DNA from: Seiridium cupressi
Taxonomy: Eukaryota > Ascomycota > Sordariomycetes > Amphisphaeriales > Sporocadaceae
Length of the DNA: 64,000 nucleotides
NCBI GenBank assembly: GCA_036674765.1
Contig: JARVKI010000094.1
Coordinates: 62,001 to 126,000, forward strand
Reading direction: 5' to 3'
Below the pieces are notes generated by a model. The model searched no databases. It was not told the DNA's origin and was given only the letters and a program-made list of their open reading frames with translations. Below, piece by piece: positions 44,351 to 55,840 of the stretch (its first letter is position 1; the number at the start of each line of letters is the position of its first letter). A program made the position numbers and the translations under genes.

Positions 44351-46564
44351 TCAAGTCGGGACGTCTTCATCGTCATCAAGAACTACAATCGGACTGTTTT
44401 GGCCAGAACCTGCCGGCGAGTCAGCGGTGAGGTCAATGGGGCTGCTGGGCTGACCTCTGTTCATTTGACTTGGATCGATGCAGAAAATATGCCCATCAAT
44501 ATCCATGAAGTCCACACCGCTGTCCGAATCAATGCTATTTCGTCGCTTCACATTCACTCGTATGAACTGAATGTCATCATCAACTTCACTTTCCACCAAG
44601 TCATACTCGGGTTCTTCCTCATACATGGCTTGCTCCTCGACAGGTCTGACGCGATCTTCCTTCTCAAGCCACCTCAGCAGATGCGTGTATAGCACTCGCA
44701 CGCCACAGGGTGGAAAGGCATTGCCAATCTGCTTCTTCGCGTTCTGAGGGTGAAATTGATAGGACGTGGGAAATCCGTTCATCGTGGCCAGTTCACGCAG
44801 GGTGAAATCGCGCTTGCCGCTGAAGTGGTAGTTCCCGTATCCGCCATGCGTAGTGATGCAGCGCGCCAAAGGGATCTCAGGGTCCCATGGCTCCTTGAAC
44901 CGTATGTGCTTCTTATTGTGCAGGGTGGCATCTGGAGGTATCCGTCTCATTGCATCCATGACAGTCACGAGGGGTTTGAGCGTGCTTCCCGGCGTCGGAT
45001 TCTTCATGTGGGTTCCTGGAGGGATTGTGGGAAGGCTCTCTCCAGGGCACGCACCGATCATGATCAGCCGGTTACGTCTCGATGCGGTGCCCCATTCAAG
45101 GAGATCGACCACTTTCCAGCGGATTGAGTAGCTGAGCTGGGTGAAGCCGTGGATCAGTGCGTTGAAGTAGTGCTCAAATCGCGGGTGGAGTATGCCGTAC
45201 GTCTGTTCGAGAGTAAAGAGACGAGGCTTGAGTTTCTTGATGAGCTCGTGGCATGAAAAGAGCACAGCAATGTTGGCTTCATCATTGCGTCCGGGCACCG
45301 TGTGCGCCGGAGACCAGAATTGACAAGGTGGGGATAGGTGCACAACATCAACGTGGTCACTCTTCCCTCCCCAGATAAGGTCCTCCTTGATGAACTTCCA
45401 GATATCCTCTTCTCGCAGATCAGCTTGAGGAAAGTTCTTCTGGTGTGTCATACAGGCATGCGGAGCATTGTCGCATGCCACACGGACATGGAATCCTGCC
45501 TGTTGTGCGCCTAGGGATGTTCCTCCGGCACCAGAGAACATATCGCCCAATGTGTATCTCTGACCAGGCATCTTGTCGATCCATGATGTTGAAGCATCAG
45601 ATTCCAGTTCCAGCCTCTCGACGGCTCTGAGGTCTTGCCCTGTGTTCATGTTGTATGAGCCCCCGCGTAATTTGCTGCCTCGCCAGCGGTTCAATCGCGC
45701 AGTGTCGTTGGCCTTCCCGCGTGCTGTCGACAGTTCCTCGGCTCTCAGATGAGCCAGGATGTATTGACAGGGTGCCTGTCTACTCTCTCTGGCTCTGGCG
45801 CTCCTATACATCAACTGGTACTTCCAACGACAACAAAGCAATCCATTGCGTTCGATTTCTTCGACCGTTGCATAAATATTCTCGAATCGGTTCAGTGGGA
45901 AATCGGCATTGGTGCAGCGAAGGTTGCGGGTCCGAATGATGTCTGTCACCGGTACCTCAACGGCAGCCTGTATTTCATCATCACGTTCATCGTCCTCGTC
46001 AATCTGGAGAATAAGGCATACTTCGTTACGATAACGTGGGAGCCGGCATCGGAGAAACCTGGTCCGAGCAAAGGGGAGGCCTCGAAGTACGACACCCTTG
46101 GACGTTTGGATGATGTGCTGAATCTTCAAGTATGACGCGTGGTACAGATCCTTGATTTCGACGATCTCAACCACCACACCAGGTTTCAGTCGGCATTTGC
46201 CAGAATCATGGTTTAATTCTTTGAGCAGTGTATTTTCTTCAATCGGACGATTTCGTGCTGGTTCTGGGACTGTTTGGGTGCTTGTCTCGCCAACGACCGA
46301 CTCGGAACTTGGCTCATCATCGGTTAAGTCAGTGACAGTCGCGATGCCTGGTCGCAAGCCTTCCTCGGCCCTTTCTTCATCGGCTTCAGGAGACTCTTCC
46401 TTGATTGCAAATTCTTGCTCATCAGTTTCGTCGTTGAAATTTCGAGGTTGGCAACAGAAGGTAAACTGTCTCTCAACTGATGCTTGAATGTCATCAATGG
46501 GCATCTCTTCATCTGCCATTGTCTGTAATGACCCCATGAATTCATTTCGATCATCCATACTCAT
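44351..46564 (-). CDS. rid: RID/Masc1-type C5 cytosine DNA methyltransferase
   Basis: One exon of 737 residues. Catalytic motifs in order: I GDMFSGAGGTSLG (~338-350), IV SPPCQFWSPAHT with Cys414 as nucleophile, VI as LEQTYG (Glu453, EQT rather than ENV), VIII WGTASRRNRLIMIG, IX LRELATMNGFPTSY and X QIGNAFPP. The EQT variant and PCQ-FWSPAHT are marks of the fungal-specific RID/Masc1 group, required for RIP in Neurospora and for methylation induced premeiotically in Ascobolus. The N-terminal ~330 residues are acidic and carry a BAH-like region; the acidic C-terminal tail follows the catalytic domain. All motifs look intact, so the enzyme should be functional. Start at 46564 or two codons later. 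Confidence 0.92.
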   Translation of the reverse strand: MSMDDRNEFMGSLQTMADEEMPIDDIQASVERQFTFCCQPRNFNDETDEQEFAIKEESPEADEERAEEGLRPGIATVTDLTDDEPSSESVVGETSTQTVPEPARNRPIEENTLLKELNHDSGKCRLKPGVVVEIVEIKDLYHASYLKIQHIIQTSKGVVLRGLPFARTRFLRCRLPRYRNEVCLILQIDEDDERDDEIQAAVEVPVTDIIRTRNLRCTNADFPLNRFENIYATVEEIERNGLLCCRWKYQLMYRSARARESRQAPCQYILAHLRAEELSTARGKANDTARLNRWRGSKLRGGSYNMNTGQDLRAVERLELESDASTSWIDKMPGQRYTLGDMFSGAGGTSLGAQQAGFHVRVACDNAPHACMTHQKNFPQADLREEDIWKFIKEDLIWGGKSDHVDVVHLSPPCQFWSPAHTVPGRNDEANIAVLFSCHELIKKLKPRLFTLEQTYGILHPRFEHYFNALIHGFTQLSYSIRWKVVDLLEWGTASRRNRLIMIGACPGESLPTIPPGTHMKNPTPGSTLKPLVTVMDAMRRIPPDATLHNKKHIRFKEPWDPEIPLARCITTHGGYGNYHFSGKRDFTLRELATMNGFPTSYQFHPQNAKKQIGNAFPPCGVRVLYTHLLRWLEKEDRVRPVEEQAMYEEEPEYDLVESEVDDDIQFIRVNVKRRNSIDSDSGVDFMDIDGHIFCIDPSQMNRGQPSSPIDLTADSPAGSGQNSPIVVLDDDEDVPT

Positions 46565-47836
46565 GCCAAGTGTGTTTTAGCTTGGTATTTCAAGCATGAA
46601 TTGGTTACCTCCATGAACCTCCAAAATAAAGTAGTAGCCGGTCAGTTGACAGATTTTATCAGCGTGATCACTGCGGTTAAGTCTCACATGGCAGCCTGGA
46701 ACTTTCTTCCTTTATCTTCTTCTTTTACCTCAAAGTTCATTGCTATTTACAAGTTGCATACAGTAGCAGTTGGTAGCATTGAAAGAAAGTATTAAGACGC
46801 ACTGTGACTCCTTATAACTTCATACCTCAAGACGACATAAAGCGCACACAAACTGACATAGAAAATTCAAGATTCCTTTTCCCACATCTTGAATTAGGAG
46901 GAGACATTTGAAAGGAACATATTGCTAGTCAATCACGTCATTCCATCGAAGTCGTCACACATTTGAAGGAAGGAAAGTCCAGAGTCGGGTGGACCGTGAG
47001 CCCTTAAACATTACTCTGAAACCTGTCTGATTTCCAAGATAATAAAAGTCGAGAGTAATTTTCAAGCGCCCGAAATAATGCCCTTGTTATTGTCCCACTC
47101 AGCAAGGCTATAACGTAATCGTATTCATGGCCACAGACTACAACCTCAGAAACAATGAGTAGCCTTGACACTATCTTTAAGTTTATCAGTAGACGCATGG
47201 CCCCTTAATGCTAATTTATAGAAGTTTCCAACATTGCATCTCTGGGAAATTGCAAACGAGTATACACGTAGACTGAACCACGTGGCGCCCCTTGCGAGGT
47301 AGTCAGGAGTAGCCATTAAGGGGAACGCAGGATCAGCTTGGCCACAATGCACCTTGATTATATGGAACACAGACCTACTTAAACCAATATTGGATTGATA
47401 TGAGTAAACAAGATTTGTTCGAGAAACATCCTTTGCCACCTTTGACTATAGTGCCAAGCTTATATGCTTGAACGACCTCAGACTGTCGACCAGTCCGGCA
47501 TTGTCTATGTCAGCGATAAGCGCCTTGGCGACTGCGGTGCGCCCCACGACTGCGACACAAGAAAAGACTTGGCTTCGGGCGGATCTCTCCGCAAGGCAGT
47601 TGGTAAGAGTTGCCCAGAACAATTGAAGAAGGACGTTCTGGCAGGCTCGCACCAGCACACTTGGCGTTCTCTGGGTGACGATTGCCGAAGGAGTTCGCCA
47701 TCCGCCATGGAGGCCACGAAGGAGATCGTGACCGCGGGCTTCCGAGCTTCAAATAGATGATCCACGCCCCCATATCCTTCATCCATTAAGGCCATCAAGG
47801 TACTGCAGCCCGAACTCACTGACCAAAGTCGCAAAC
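46565..47836. other. Intergenic, 1.3 kb, nothing recognised
   Basis: Promoters of the methyltransferase (minus) and peptidase (plus). The overlapping frames at 47,446-47,852 on both strands show no family. Confidence 0.5.
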
Positions 47837-49170
47837 ATGGTCCGCATCCCAACTCTCGCCCTCCTCGGCGCCGTCGCGATCAATGTCTCCACTGTTCTCG
47901 GCGCCGTGGCTTCGGACTCCTTCCCGAGTAACGTGGCGGAAGGACTCCGCCTCGTCAAGGCTTCGGATGAAGATCCGGGCACTTGGATGACGGAGGAGGA
48001 GAAGTACGAGAAGTTCACCTCCAAGCGCTTGGGATTCGTTGATATCACCGATACTATGGTACAAAGGCCATTCATATATTCTCCTTCAATAAAACTGACA
48101 TGCCGCCCAGGAACTCGAGGCTCTTCGCATTGGCAGAATCTCGAATAACTTCGAAGTGCAAGCCGCCGTCTTCCCCACTGCTCCGAGCCATCAAGCTGAA
48201 GCCAATGCTCTTATCGCCAATGTCCAGCAGACCACGCTTAGCTCATGGCTCAACACTATGGCGGCTTTCTATAACCGCTACTATAAGGGTTCGTATGCTG
48301 CTACTAGTTCAGCATGGATGTACAACACCGTGGTCGATATCGCATCCGCGAACTCGGCAATCACCGTCAAGCAGTTCACACACTCGTATAACCAACCCAG
48401 TGTCATCGCTGCTATTCCGGGTAACTCTACTGAGGTGATTGTGGTGTCGGCTCACTATGACAGTATCGGCAGCCCAGCGAACGGCAGAGCGCCGGGTGCA
48501 GATGACAATGCTTCGGGCATCATCGTCATCCTTGAGGCACTCCGAGTCTTGGCAAATGCCAAGTATAAGGGTGGCAACACCCTTGAGTTTCACTTCTACT
48601 CTGGTAAACAATGTTACAACTCACGCGGCGCGCATATACTAACATGAGCTCAGGCGAGGAGGGCGGCTGCCTCGGATCCCGTGATGTTATGCAATCCTAC
48701 AAAAAGGCCGGTGTCGAGGTCCTTGCAGTTATGAATCAAGATATGACCGGATACTCGCCTAACAACGTCATTGCTGTCTACACCGACTATGTCGACACTG
48801 GTCTCACCGCATTCCTCAAGAAGCTCGTACCCGTATACAGTGATCTGCCCCTATCCACAGATACCTGCGGCTACGCTTGCAGTGACCAGTGAGTGTATTG
48901 CGTCATCATATCACCTGTACTAGCTAACATGTCGCAGCGCTTCCGCCAGAGACGCAGGATATCCCGCTGGATATGTTTGCGACGAGAACATGGAAGACTC
49001 CAGCCCCTACATCCACTCTTCTTCAGATGCGGTTTCGACAGTCAGCATTCCGCATGTGTACCAGCATGCCAAAGTGAGTCCTCAGCATCACATTAAACCA
49101 TTACCCGACCGGGAATTAATGCCTCCACTAGTACACTGTTGGATTCCTCGTCGAGGCTTCCTACTTCTAG
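47837..49170 (+). CDS. Secreted M28 zinc aminopeptidase (leucine aminopeptidase type)
   Basis: Exons 47837-48058, 48111-48603, 48654-48888, 48938-49073 and 49132-49170 join in phase to 374 residues. Signal peptide (MVRIPTLALLGAVAINVSTVLG), a propeptide and then the M28 core: SAHYDSIG (His189), GADDNASG, YSGEEGG with the catalytic and metal Glu, MNQDMTGY and SDHASARDAG, completing the two-zinc site. C-terminal HVYQHAKYTVGFLVEASYF. It removes N-terminal residues from peptides outside the cell. All five exons are needed to complete the zinc ligands, which supports the model. Confidence 0.9.
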
Positions 49171-49652
49171 AAAAACAGAACATCATACCGATTATCACTC
49201 TTGTCAATCATCATGAAACCAGGTTTTTGTAGTAATAAGGAACCATGATTATTTCGCCGTTGTAATGTTTCAGTGAGATTCGTGTAATTTCCATGTCGCG
49301 TATTCCATAAATGCCTGGCAATCAGGTAGACCAAGTGTAAGCTAGAGGGGTTGCCATATGCAGTAAGCAACTAATGTAACCTACAATGTAAATGTAGCGA
49401 ACCAATAGCCTGTCCTTTAGCTAAGTTTTATCTTGACAGCAATGTCTACGTCACGGACTGATGCACTTTTGTTTACATTCCATCAACTCTAACATGTACC
49501 GTAAATTCTTCGCGCGTCAAACTGCTTTTGCTTTCCAATATGCACCTCCTCTAAGGATACTGACTTAACTCCCGCCTACGCTGGCACCGCTTATATTTCT
49601 GAAGGCGGCAGGGACCGGGGTCGGGACCGTTCCGTATCCGCGCAGAGTCGAT
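49171..49652. other. Intergenic, nothing recognised
   Basis: 3' end of the aminopeptidase gene and promoter of the serine peptidase gene. Confidence 0.5.
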
Positions 49653-51559
49653 ATGAAGGGCCTCAACTACCAAAAGGCCCAGCGCATTCACCATGTGAAA
49701 AGACTCGTCGGAGCCTTCGTCTTATTGACTTGCATATTCTTCTCTTCAAACTTTATCCGTACATCAATCTTGGAGCTCATCTCTATGCCGGCGTCCGACG
49801 AAGTCGCCAACGCCGTCGGCTTTGTCTGGGAATCCTTGACGCCATCTAGAGAGCTGAGTTATCATCCTTGCTATGGTAAATTTCAATGTGCTCGAATCGA
49901 ACTGCCAATGGACTGGACGGCAGATGCAGCGCGTCAGTGGGATCACACAGTAGCAATTGCCCTTATCAAGCTAGCAGCCAACGTATCTGCCTCGGATCCC
50001 AGCTATGGTAGCGAGATCTATGTCAATCCGGGTGGTCCAGGAGCATCTGGTGTGGAATTTGCGCGTGCTGCAGGCGCTTCACTCGCCAGGTTCGTGAGCG
50101 CAGGGGCTGGAAAGACCGCCAAGCAATTCGATATCGTCGGGTTCGATCCACGGGGGGTCATGCATTCTACGCCTCGGCCAACATGCTTCCCAGATCTCAA
50201 GGCGCCACAGTTATGGTATCACATGACTGAGGCATATGAGTCGCCAACGGATTCGAATGCAACCTTCACCCGCTTGCTGGCACGGACTGCGGCATACAGG
50301 AAGATGTGCGATCCAGGGAAAAAGAAGTCGGGCAGCGAGCTGCTAAAGCGGCACTTGTCAAGCGCATATGTAGCTCGGGATTTGCTTGCCATCCTTGACC
50401 GGAGTGGTGAAGCGACATTCCAACTCGTTCGAGCCAGCCAAGGGCAGTGGTCTATCAACAGTGGTGAGGAATCGCCCAAAGCTATGCTCCGCTATTGGGG
50501 CTTCAGCTATGGCACAGTGCTTGGTGGTTACTTTGCCTCCCTGTTTCCAGACCGAGTAGAGCACCTGCTTCTCGATGCCAATGCAAATTTTGAGCACTGG
50601 ATTTCTGGGAATCGCACCAGCATCCTGCCCCAATCCTACGGAGCATTGAGGAATCCCTTTCGGCATGCCATGCCGCCGGCAAGGAAAGATGTTCCCTTTA
50701 CGAAGAGGACGGACCGGTGGAGATTGAACGAATTGTTTTGAGTAACCTGGAGAAGTTGCGCAAATCACCAATGGCCATATGGAAAGATGGAATGCTAGTC
50801 CCGGAAGTACTGACCTACGAGATGGTAATCAACACCTTGTTTGAATCACTTTACTCTCCGTACCGCGCCTTTCCGCCACTGAGTGAGCGGTTGGCCGCTC
50901 TGGGGGGTGCCAGGAATATAACAGCGCTGGAATATTTCCTACCTACGCGCGATTTTACATGCACGGATGACATCTGTCGCTCGCCAGGCTGTGTGGACAA
51001 GGTGGAATTGTTCCTCGAGCCTGGACTCGCGTTCCTGAATAGCGACTCCCTCCTCTGTGGGTCATCGGGAGACTTCTTCGAAATCGCTAAAATGCTGAAG
51101 AAGCAATCCCCATTATTCGGCGAAAAATTCCAGGTTGATGTCGCAACTGGATTGAATGCCTGGCCGGTGGAACCAAAATGGAAATTCACCGGACCTATGG
51201 GCGGACGAACTAAGCACCCGATACTGTTCATTGGCAATGCCGGAGATCCCGTGGGTCCAGTGCAGAACGCCATGGATAATGCGAAGCTCTTCGAAGGCGC
51301 TGTCGCATTGACCCAAGATTCTATCGCACATGGCTCGATATCAGCGCCGAGTCTGTGCACTGCCCGCTATGTACGTGATTACTTCCAGGATGGGACGTTG
51401 CCAGATGAGGGGACCATTTGTAAGCCGGACTGGCTCCCATTTGAGGAACCAAGAGCAGTGCATGATTTGATGCATGGTGATATACAGCTGATGAACGCCA
51501 TCCTAGAGATGATGAATTTTGAGGGATACACAAAGTTTGATGGAAGCGTGCGTGTTTGA
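49653..51559 (+). CDS. TAP-like alpha/beta-hydrolase serine peptidase, membrane-anchored, frameshifted
   Basis: An N-terminal signal anchor (VKRLVGAFVLLTCIFFSS) precedes an alpha/beta-hydrolase with YVNPGGPGASG (oxyanion), FDIVGFDPRGV, the nucleophile elbow GFSYGTVLGG, a C-terminal Asp in GNAGDPVGP and His in AHGS, as in tripeptidyl-aminopeptidase-like enzymes. The reading frame changes near 50,621-50,645: up to SGNRTSILP is in frame 1, while SIEESLSACHAAGKERC and everything after EIERIVLSN is in the frame two bases further on. No intron can span the change. One lost (or two gained) bases near a CCCC run would explain it. Both halves are otherwise well conserved, so this is either a recent pseudogene or a sequence error. 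Confidence 0.7.
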
Positions 51560-52878
51560 ATAGTTAGATAAAGCCATGAAGGATATGACCGTCGTAGCAA
51601 GAAAACAAGAGAAAAGAAGGGTTCGTTCCGACAGCGTAGATGTATATTCAACCAAAGCTGGCGATTATACAGCTACCAGTCTTGCCATCAATAAGACGTT
51701 GTGGTAGTACGCCTGCTCTCTACCTTACACCGGACAGATCTTGTAGACAGTGAGGCCAAGACGAATGGTGCTTATTTGCACGTTGTGCGGTGAGAAGTTG
51801 TTGCAACTTGAAAGCGCAGGCTTATCTCAATAGGAATAGAAGATGATGATAGCTAAACAAACTACTTCAGTGAATCAATATTCTATCTATTAACAATTAC
51901 GTGTCTTTCTTAGTTACTCTTATATATAGAATTAGGATAGGATTAACCTACATCTTCTACAAAAATGGCTGGCAAGTAAATCGTCGATACGCAAAACTCT
52001 GGATTATGGAAGTGGTTGTACAATCCAAAGTTCATGCTCCTTTGCAGTTCCAGTTCCGCAACTATCGACAAATTCAACAAGGTTTTGGGCACTTACGTAA
52101 AACGATATGCGGTCAACACCCGCTGAGAAAGAGGTAGTATCGAAAGCGAGGATTACCTGTGCTTTAAGGCAGCAGCCGATGAAAGGTTTGCTTGGAGATA
52201 TATTATAATTTGCGCGCCACTCCAGACAAGAGGCTATACGTGTGAGGTTGTTGAAGAGAACCGGACACGGGTGGAACGTTATTATTGGAGAATGTGATAA
52301 CTAAACGACGGAAAATCATGGGAATCCCTCGAGTGCCATCACAGTACCAAAGACCTTCAGGAATGAGTACTGGATTAGCAAGGAATCATCTGCTCGGCGG
52401 TGTCCAGTTCGAGATTTTCGTGTTCGCAGTTAACACACTCTCAGACCTTCATTGTCGTCACCAATCATGGTATACCGACGGTGATATTCGAGCATAGTCC
52501 CGGAACTCAGACGGCCAGATGGTGATATTACTCTTATTTTCCTGTCGGAAAATGGCGTCATATCTTTCCAAAAAGGAAAGGACGATCGATATAAGCAAAC
52601 ACAGTCTATGGAAGCCAAGGTCCCCCAGATGCTACAGGCACACTGTTACATTATCAGCCAAGTGAAGCAGCGCCGCCAATGGGCAGTGTCGAGCAATGGC
52701 AATGGTGCAATTCGGCATTGCCCAACTATAGAGGGTGTGGGCTACTGGCTAGTCATCCTTTGCCATCTCTGGTGCTGCACCACTTTCAACCTGACTGAAG
52801 ATGATATCGAGAAAGGCAAATCGGTATATTTGTTGACACGGCGGTGCTGTCATATGATTTAGAGCTTGAAACGTACGT
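51560..52878. other. Intergenic, nothing recognised
   Basis: Several short frames on both strands (for example 52,608-52,862 plus) but no family features. Confidence 0.5.
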
Positions 52879-52930
52879 CTAGCGTCTAATAATGAACAAA
52901 AGAAGCTCGGCAATAGCCAGGTAAACCTCA

Positions 52931-53406
52931 TCATACTTTCTCTGCGGCGTCGTCTTCGGAGCTTTTCGAATACAAATGCAATACCGAAGGGTCAGGGATA
53001 CTGCCAACATGCTGAATGATACCCTGCTTCCCCCTAGTACAAACGTTGGGGACACATTTAATATCTGGATTGACTGATGGTGTATCCGAACAAATAAAGA
53101 GCCTTCCCTTGAGACCGACACCAATTCGACAGGAAATCATGCGGCGTGGCGCACATTAGAAGTCCGTGCAAAGACCACATTGACCTTGGACAGCGAGCTT
53201 GATCTCGTCCTGACGATTTGATGACAGCCTGGCAGAGTGGACATTGCGAACAGTCTGTCATCGGCAGTGATCCGAACTCCATGCTCATCCGCAGGTCCAC
53301 GTTCCTGCGGACATGTGATCTCGACCTGTATCAGGTACACCTTTGCAGCTATATGCGTACGGAATTCCAGGTGCTGAGCTACCAGATGGAAGGATATACA
53401 GTTCTT
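52931..53406 (-). CDS. Possible unidentified gene, low confidence
   Basis: On the minus strand a frame open from about 53,403 to 53,137 encodes EITCPQERGPADEHGVRIT and GCHQIVRTRSSSLSKVNVVF. Directly below it another frame to 52,931 encodes PDIKCVPNVCTRGKQGIIQH and ends in DDAAEKV. Codon use looks coding-like, but no start, splice link or family is clear. It may be a two-exon gene or chance frames. Confidence 0.2.
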
Positions 53407-53582
53407 TTAGTCTCCGTCATATCTGCTTCATTGCTAACCCGGAAAGTGTGGTTGTTTTTACAGGCAAAAATGAGCCATTGATTCCTGCGTCTATGTGTGA
53501 AGGTATCTAAGAACAAGCCGTCCCCCGCTTTATTGCACATCAAGAACGCCCCGATTTTTGTCATTACATATCAATCGTACAT
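53407..53582. other. 3' flank of the aminotransferase gene
   Basis: Short non-coding stretch without recognised features. Confidence 0.3.
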
Positions 53583-55125
53583 TTAGCCCTTGACCTTGTA
53601 GATGGCCTCGGCCAGGCGACCGACGTTGTCACTGGTGATGCCAGCAACACTGATACGTCCGTCCTTGGTGGCATACACGCTGTGCTCCTTGGCCAGAGCG
53701 TCCATCTGGGCGGGCTCTAGACCAGTGTAGGCGAACATGCCAATCTGGCTGGTGATGTGGCTCCAGTCGTGCTTGCTGCCAAGCTTCTCGAGGTTCTCCT
53801 TGAGTAGGGCGCGCATGGTGATGATGCGGTCAGCCATCTCCTTAACCTCAGCGAGCCACTGCTTGTAGAGAGCAGGGTCATTCAGGATCTCGGAAGCAAT
53901 GCGAGCGCCGTGGACAGGCGGGTTGGAGTATAGAGGTCGAACAAGAATCTTGACCTGCGAGTCGATGCGCTTCTTCTCATCGGGGTCGGCAGCGACAATG
54001 GAGAAAGCGCCTACACGCTCACCGTAGAGACCCATGTTCTTGGCGAACGACTGAGCCAAGCAGATGTTGTGGCCCTCCTTCACGAAGTGGCGGACGGCGA
54101 AAGCATCCTTGTCGGTGTTACCAGAGGCAAAGCCTTGGTAGGCCATATCGAAGAAGGCGTAGTGGCCAGCCTCCTTGACGGCATCGCTGATCTCCTTCCA
54201 CTGTGTCTCGGTAGGATCGACACCGGTGGGGTTGTGGGCGCAGGCATGGAACAGGAAGATGCTACCCTTAGGAGCGGCCTTGATGTCGGAAAGCATGCCC
54301 TGGAAGTCCAGACCAATCGTCTCCTTGTTGTAGTACCTGTACTTCTCGACCTCAAGCCCCGAGTCCTTGAAGACAGCACCGTGGTTCGCCCATGATGGGT
54401 TCGGGAGGTAGATCTTCTTGGCGCCGGGGTAGAATCGCTGGAGGAAGGCACCACCAATTCGCAGGGCACCAGTTCCAGAGATGGACTGGGTGATGACGAG
54501 ACGGTCGAGAGCGGAGGAGTCCTTGCCGTAAGCGAGGACGGCAGCGGCCTTGGTAAATTCGGGAATACCAGTGATGCCGGCGTACTCCTTGTTCAGGTGG
54601 CTTGCGACGACCTTGTCTTCGGCAGCGCGGACTGAGGGAAGGACATAGGGCTTGCCCTTGTCGTCACGGTAAGCACCGACACCTGGAGTAGTCCTGAATT
54701 AGAGCCTGCATAAATCGAACGATGGAAACGGGGTGAGGCGGTTCCACTGGTGCGGGAAATGCTTACCCAAGTTGATCTTCTTGTCGAACGAGTCAGCCTT
54801 GAAGGCCTCGGTGATACCTGTAGAAACAAGTTACTATGATGAATGATTCCTCGTACAGTTTCGGTGGTCGCCTTCGACGCAGTTCTTGGAGGGTTTGACG
54901 AGCAGCGGGTTCATGGCTGACAACATACCTAGAATGGCCTAGAAGATGGTACGGTCAGCATGCGGTCAATTGACTTGAGGCTCCTTGTCTGGCTTTGGCG
55001 GAACTTACATCGGGAGGGCCTTGGGGGACATTGGCCCAGGTCGAGGCAGCACGAGCAGCATAGAAGGCCGCAGACCGGCGCACGACAGGCACACGGCGCG
55101 AAGCGATGCGCAGTGCGGGAAGCAT
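53583..55125 (-). CDS. aat1: Mitochondrial aspartate aminotransferase
   Basis: Exons 55125-55009, 54938-54929, 54817-54767 and 54682-53583 join to 425 residues. Exon 2 is only 10 bases (Ala-Ile-Leu and the first base of Gly). An Arg/Ala-rich presequence ([19 protein letters not shown]) precedes the class I aminotransferase fold: [49 protein letters not shown], and PLP-binding Lys274 in [17 protein letters not shown]-terminal RISVAGI. It interconverts aspartate and 2-oxoglutarate with oxaloacetate and glutamate, also for the malate-aspartate shuttle. The microexon is needed for the phase and the conserved PPDAILGITEAF. Confidence 0.93.
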
Positions 55126-55840
55126 GGTGACTGGTTGTGATGTAATGTGCAAGAAGGTGAAAGGGGAGAGAATGGTGTCGCTGGTGAAGAACCCACGTCG
55201 AGGCAGTGAGGTGTGGGAATGAAGCTGGAAAAGTCACAGGATGGATGGAGGCACTGTGAATGACTCGAAGATTTGTATTCCGTAGGCCCGTTACAGCTCC
55301 GAATTATCGGGTGTTCGAAGCTCAGCTGAGGTGAGGTGAGCTGTTATTTGGTGTCCACAATTAAATCCCCTGCCCCCGGCGAAAAGTGACCTAAAGCGAG
55401 CCAGCAGGAGCCAGTCTGGGCGGCTTGCACCTCCCTTGATCGGAACATCGTTGTATCTGCTCCGCTCGGGGGATCGGGAATTTGACTGATTGGTGCGCTT
55501 TGGAGCTTTAGCGCACTACCTTCCCCACGACAACCCGTTTCGACCCTCTAGTTTCCTTTCCCCCATGAATGTCACGGAATGTCTTGCGATAAACAGCTAC
55601 CAGAGTAAAAGGGCCCGAAGCGCATGCATTTCAAACGCCAAGCTTGACTTTCGACGCGACAGTTATCTTCCAATTTTTCCAATGGAGAAGACGATCGAGA
55701 CATGGTTGGAGTGGTGTGGCAATTGGAATGTTTGAACTGGGGTTTCTAGGACCTATCCAAGTTACATATGTGGTTATGTCGGTCGAAGTGAAGCTCAGTC
55801 CACTACAGATACCATTCAACAGCCGCAACAGCCATTGCAT
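55126..55840. other. Intergenic, nothing recognised
   Basis: Promoter of the aminotransferase gene and 3' flank of the tyrosinase gene. No gene seen. Confidence 0.5.

Noticed and set aside
47446..47852. Overlapping frames on both strands upstream of the aminopeptidase
   Set aside because: No family features, and they overlap the promoter and signal peptide of a clear gene.
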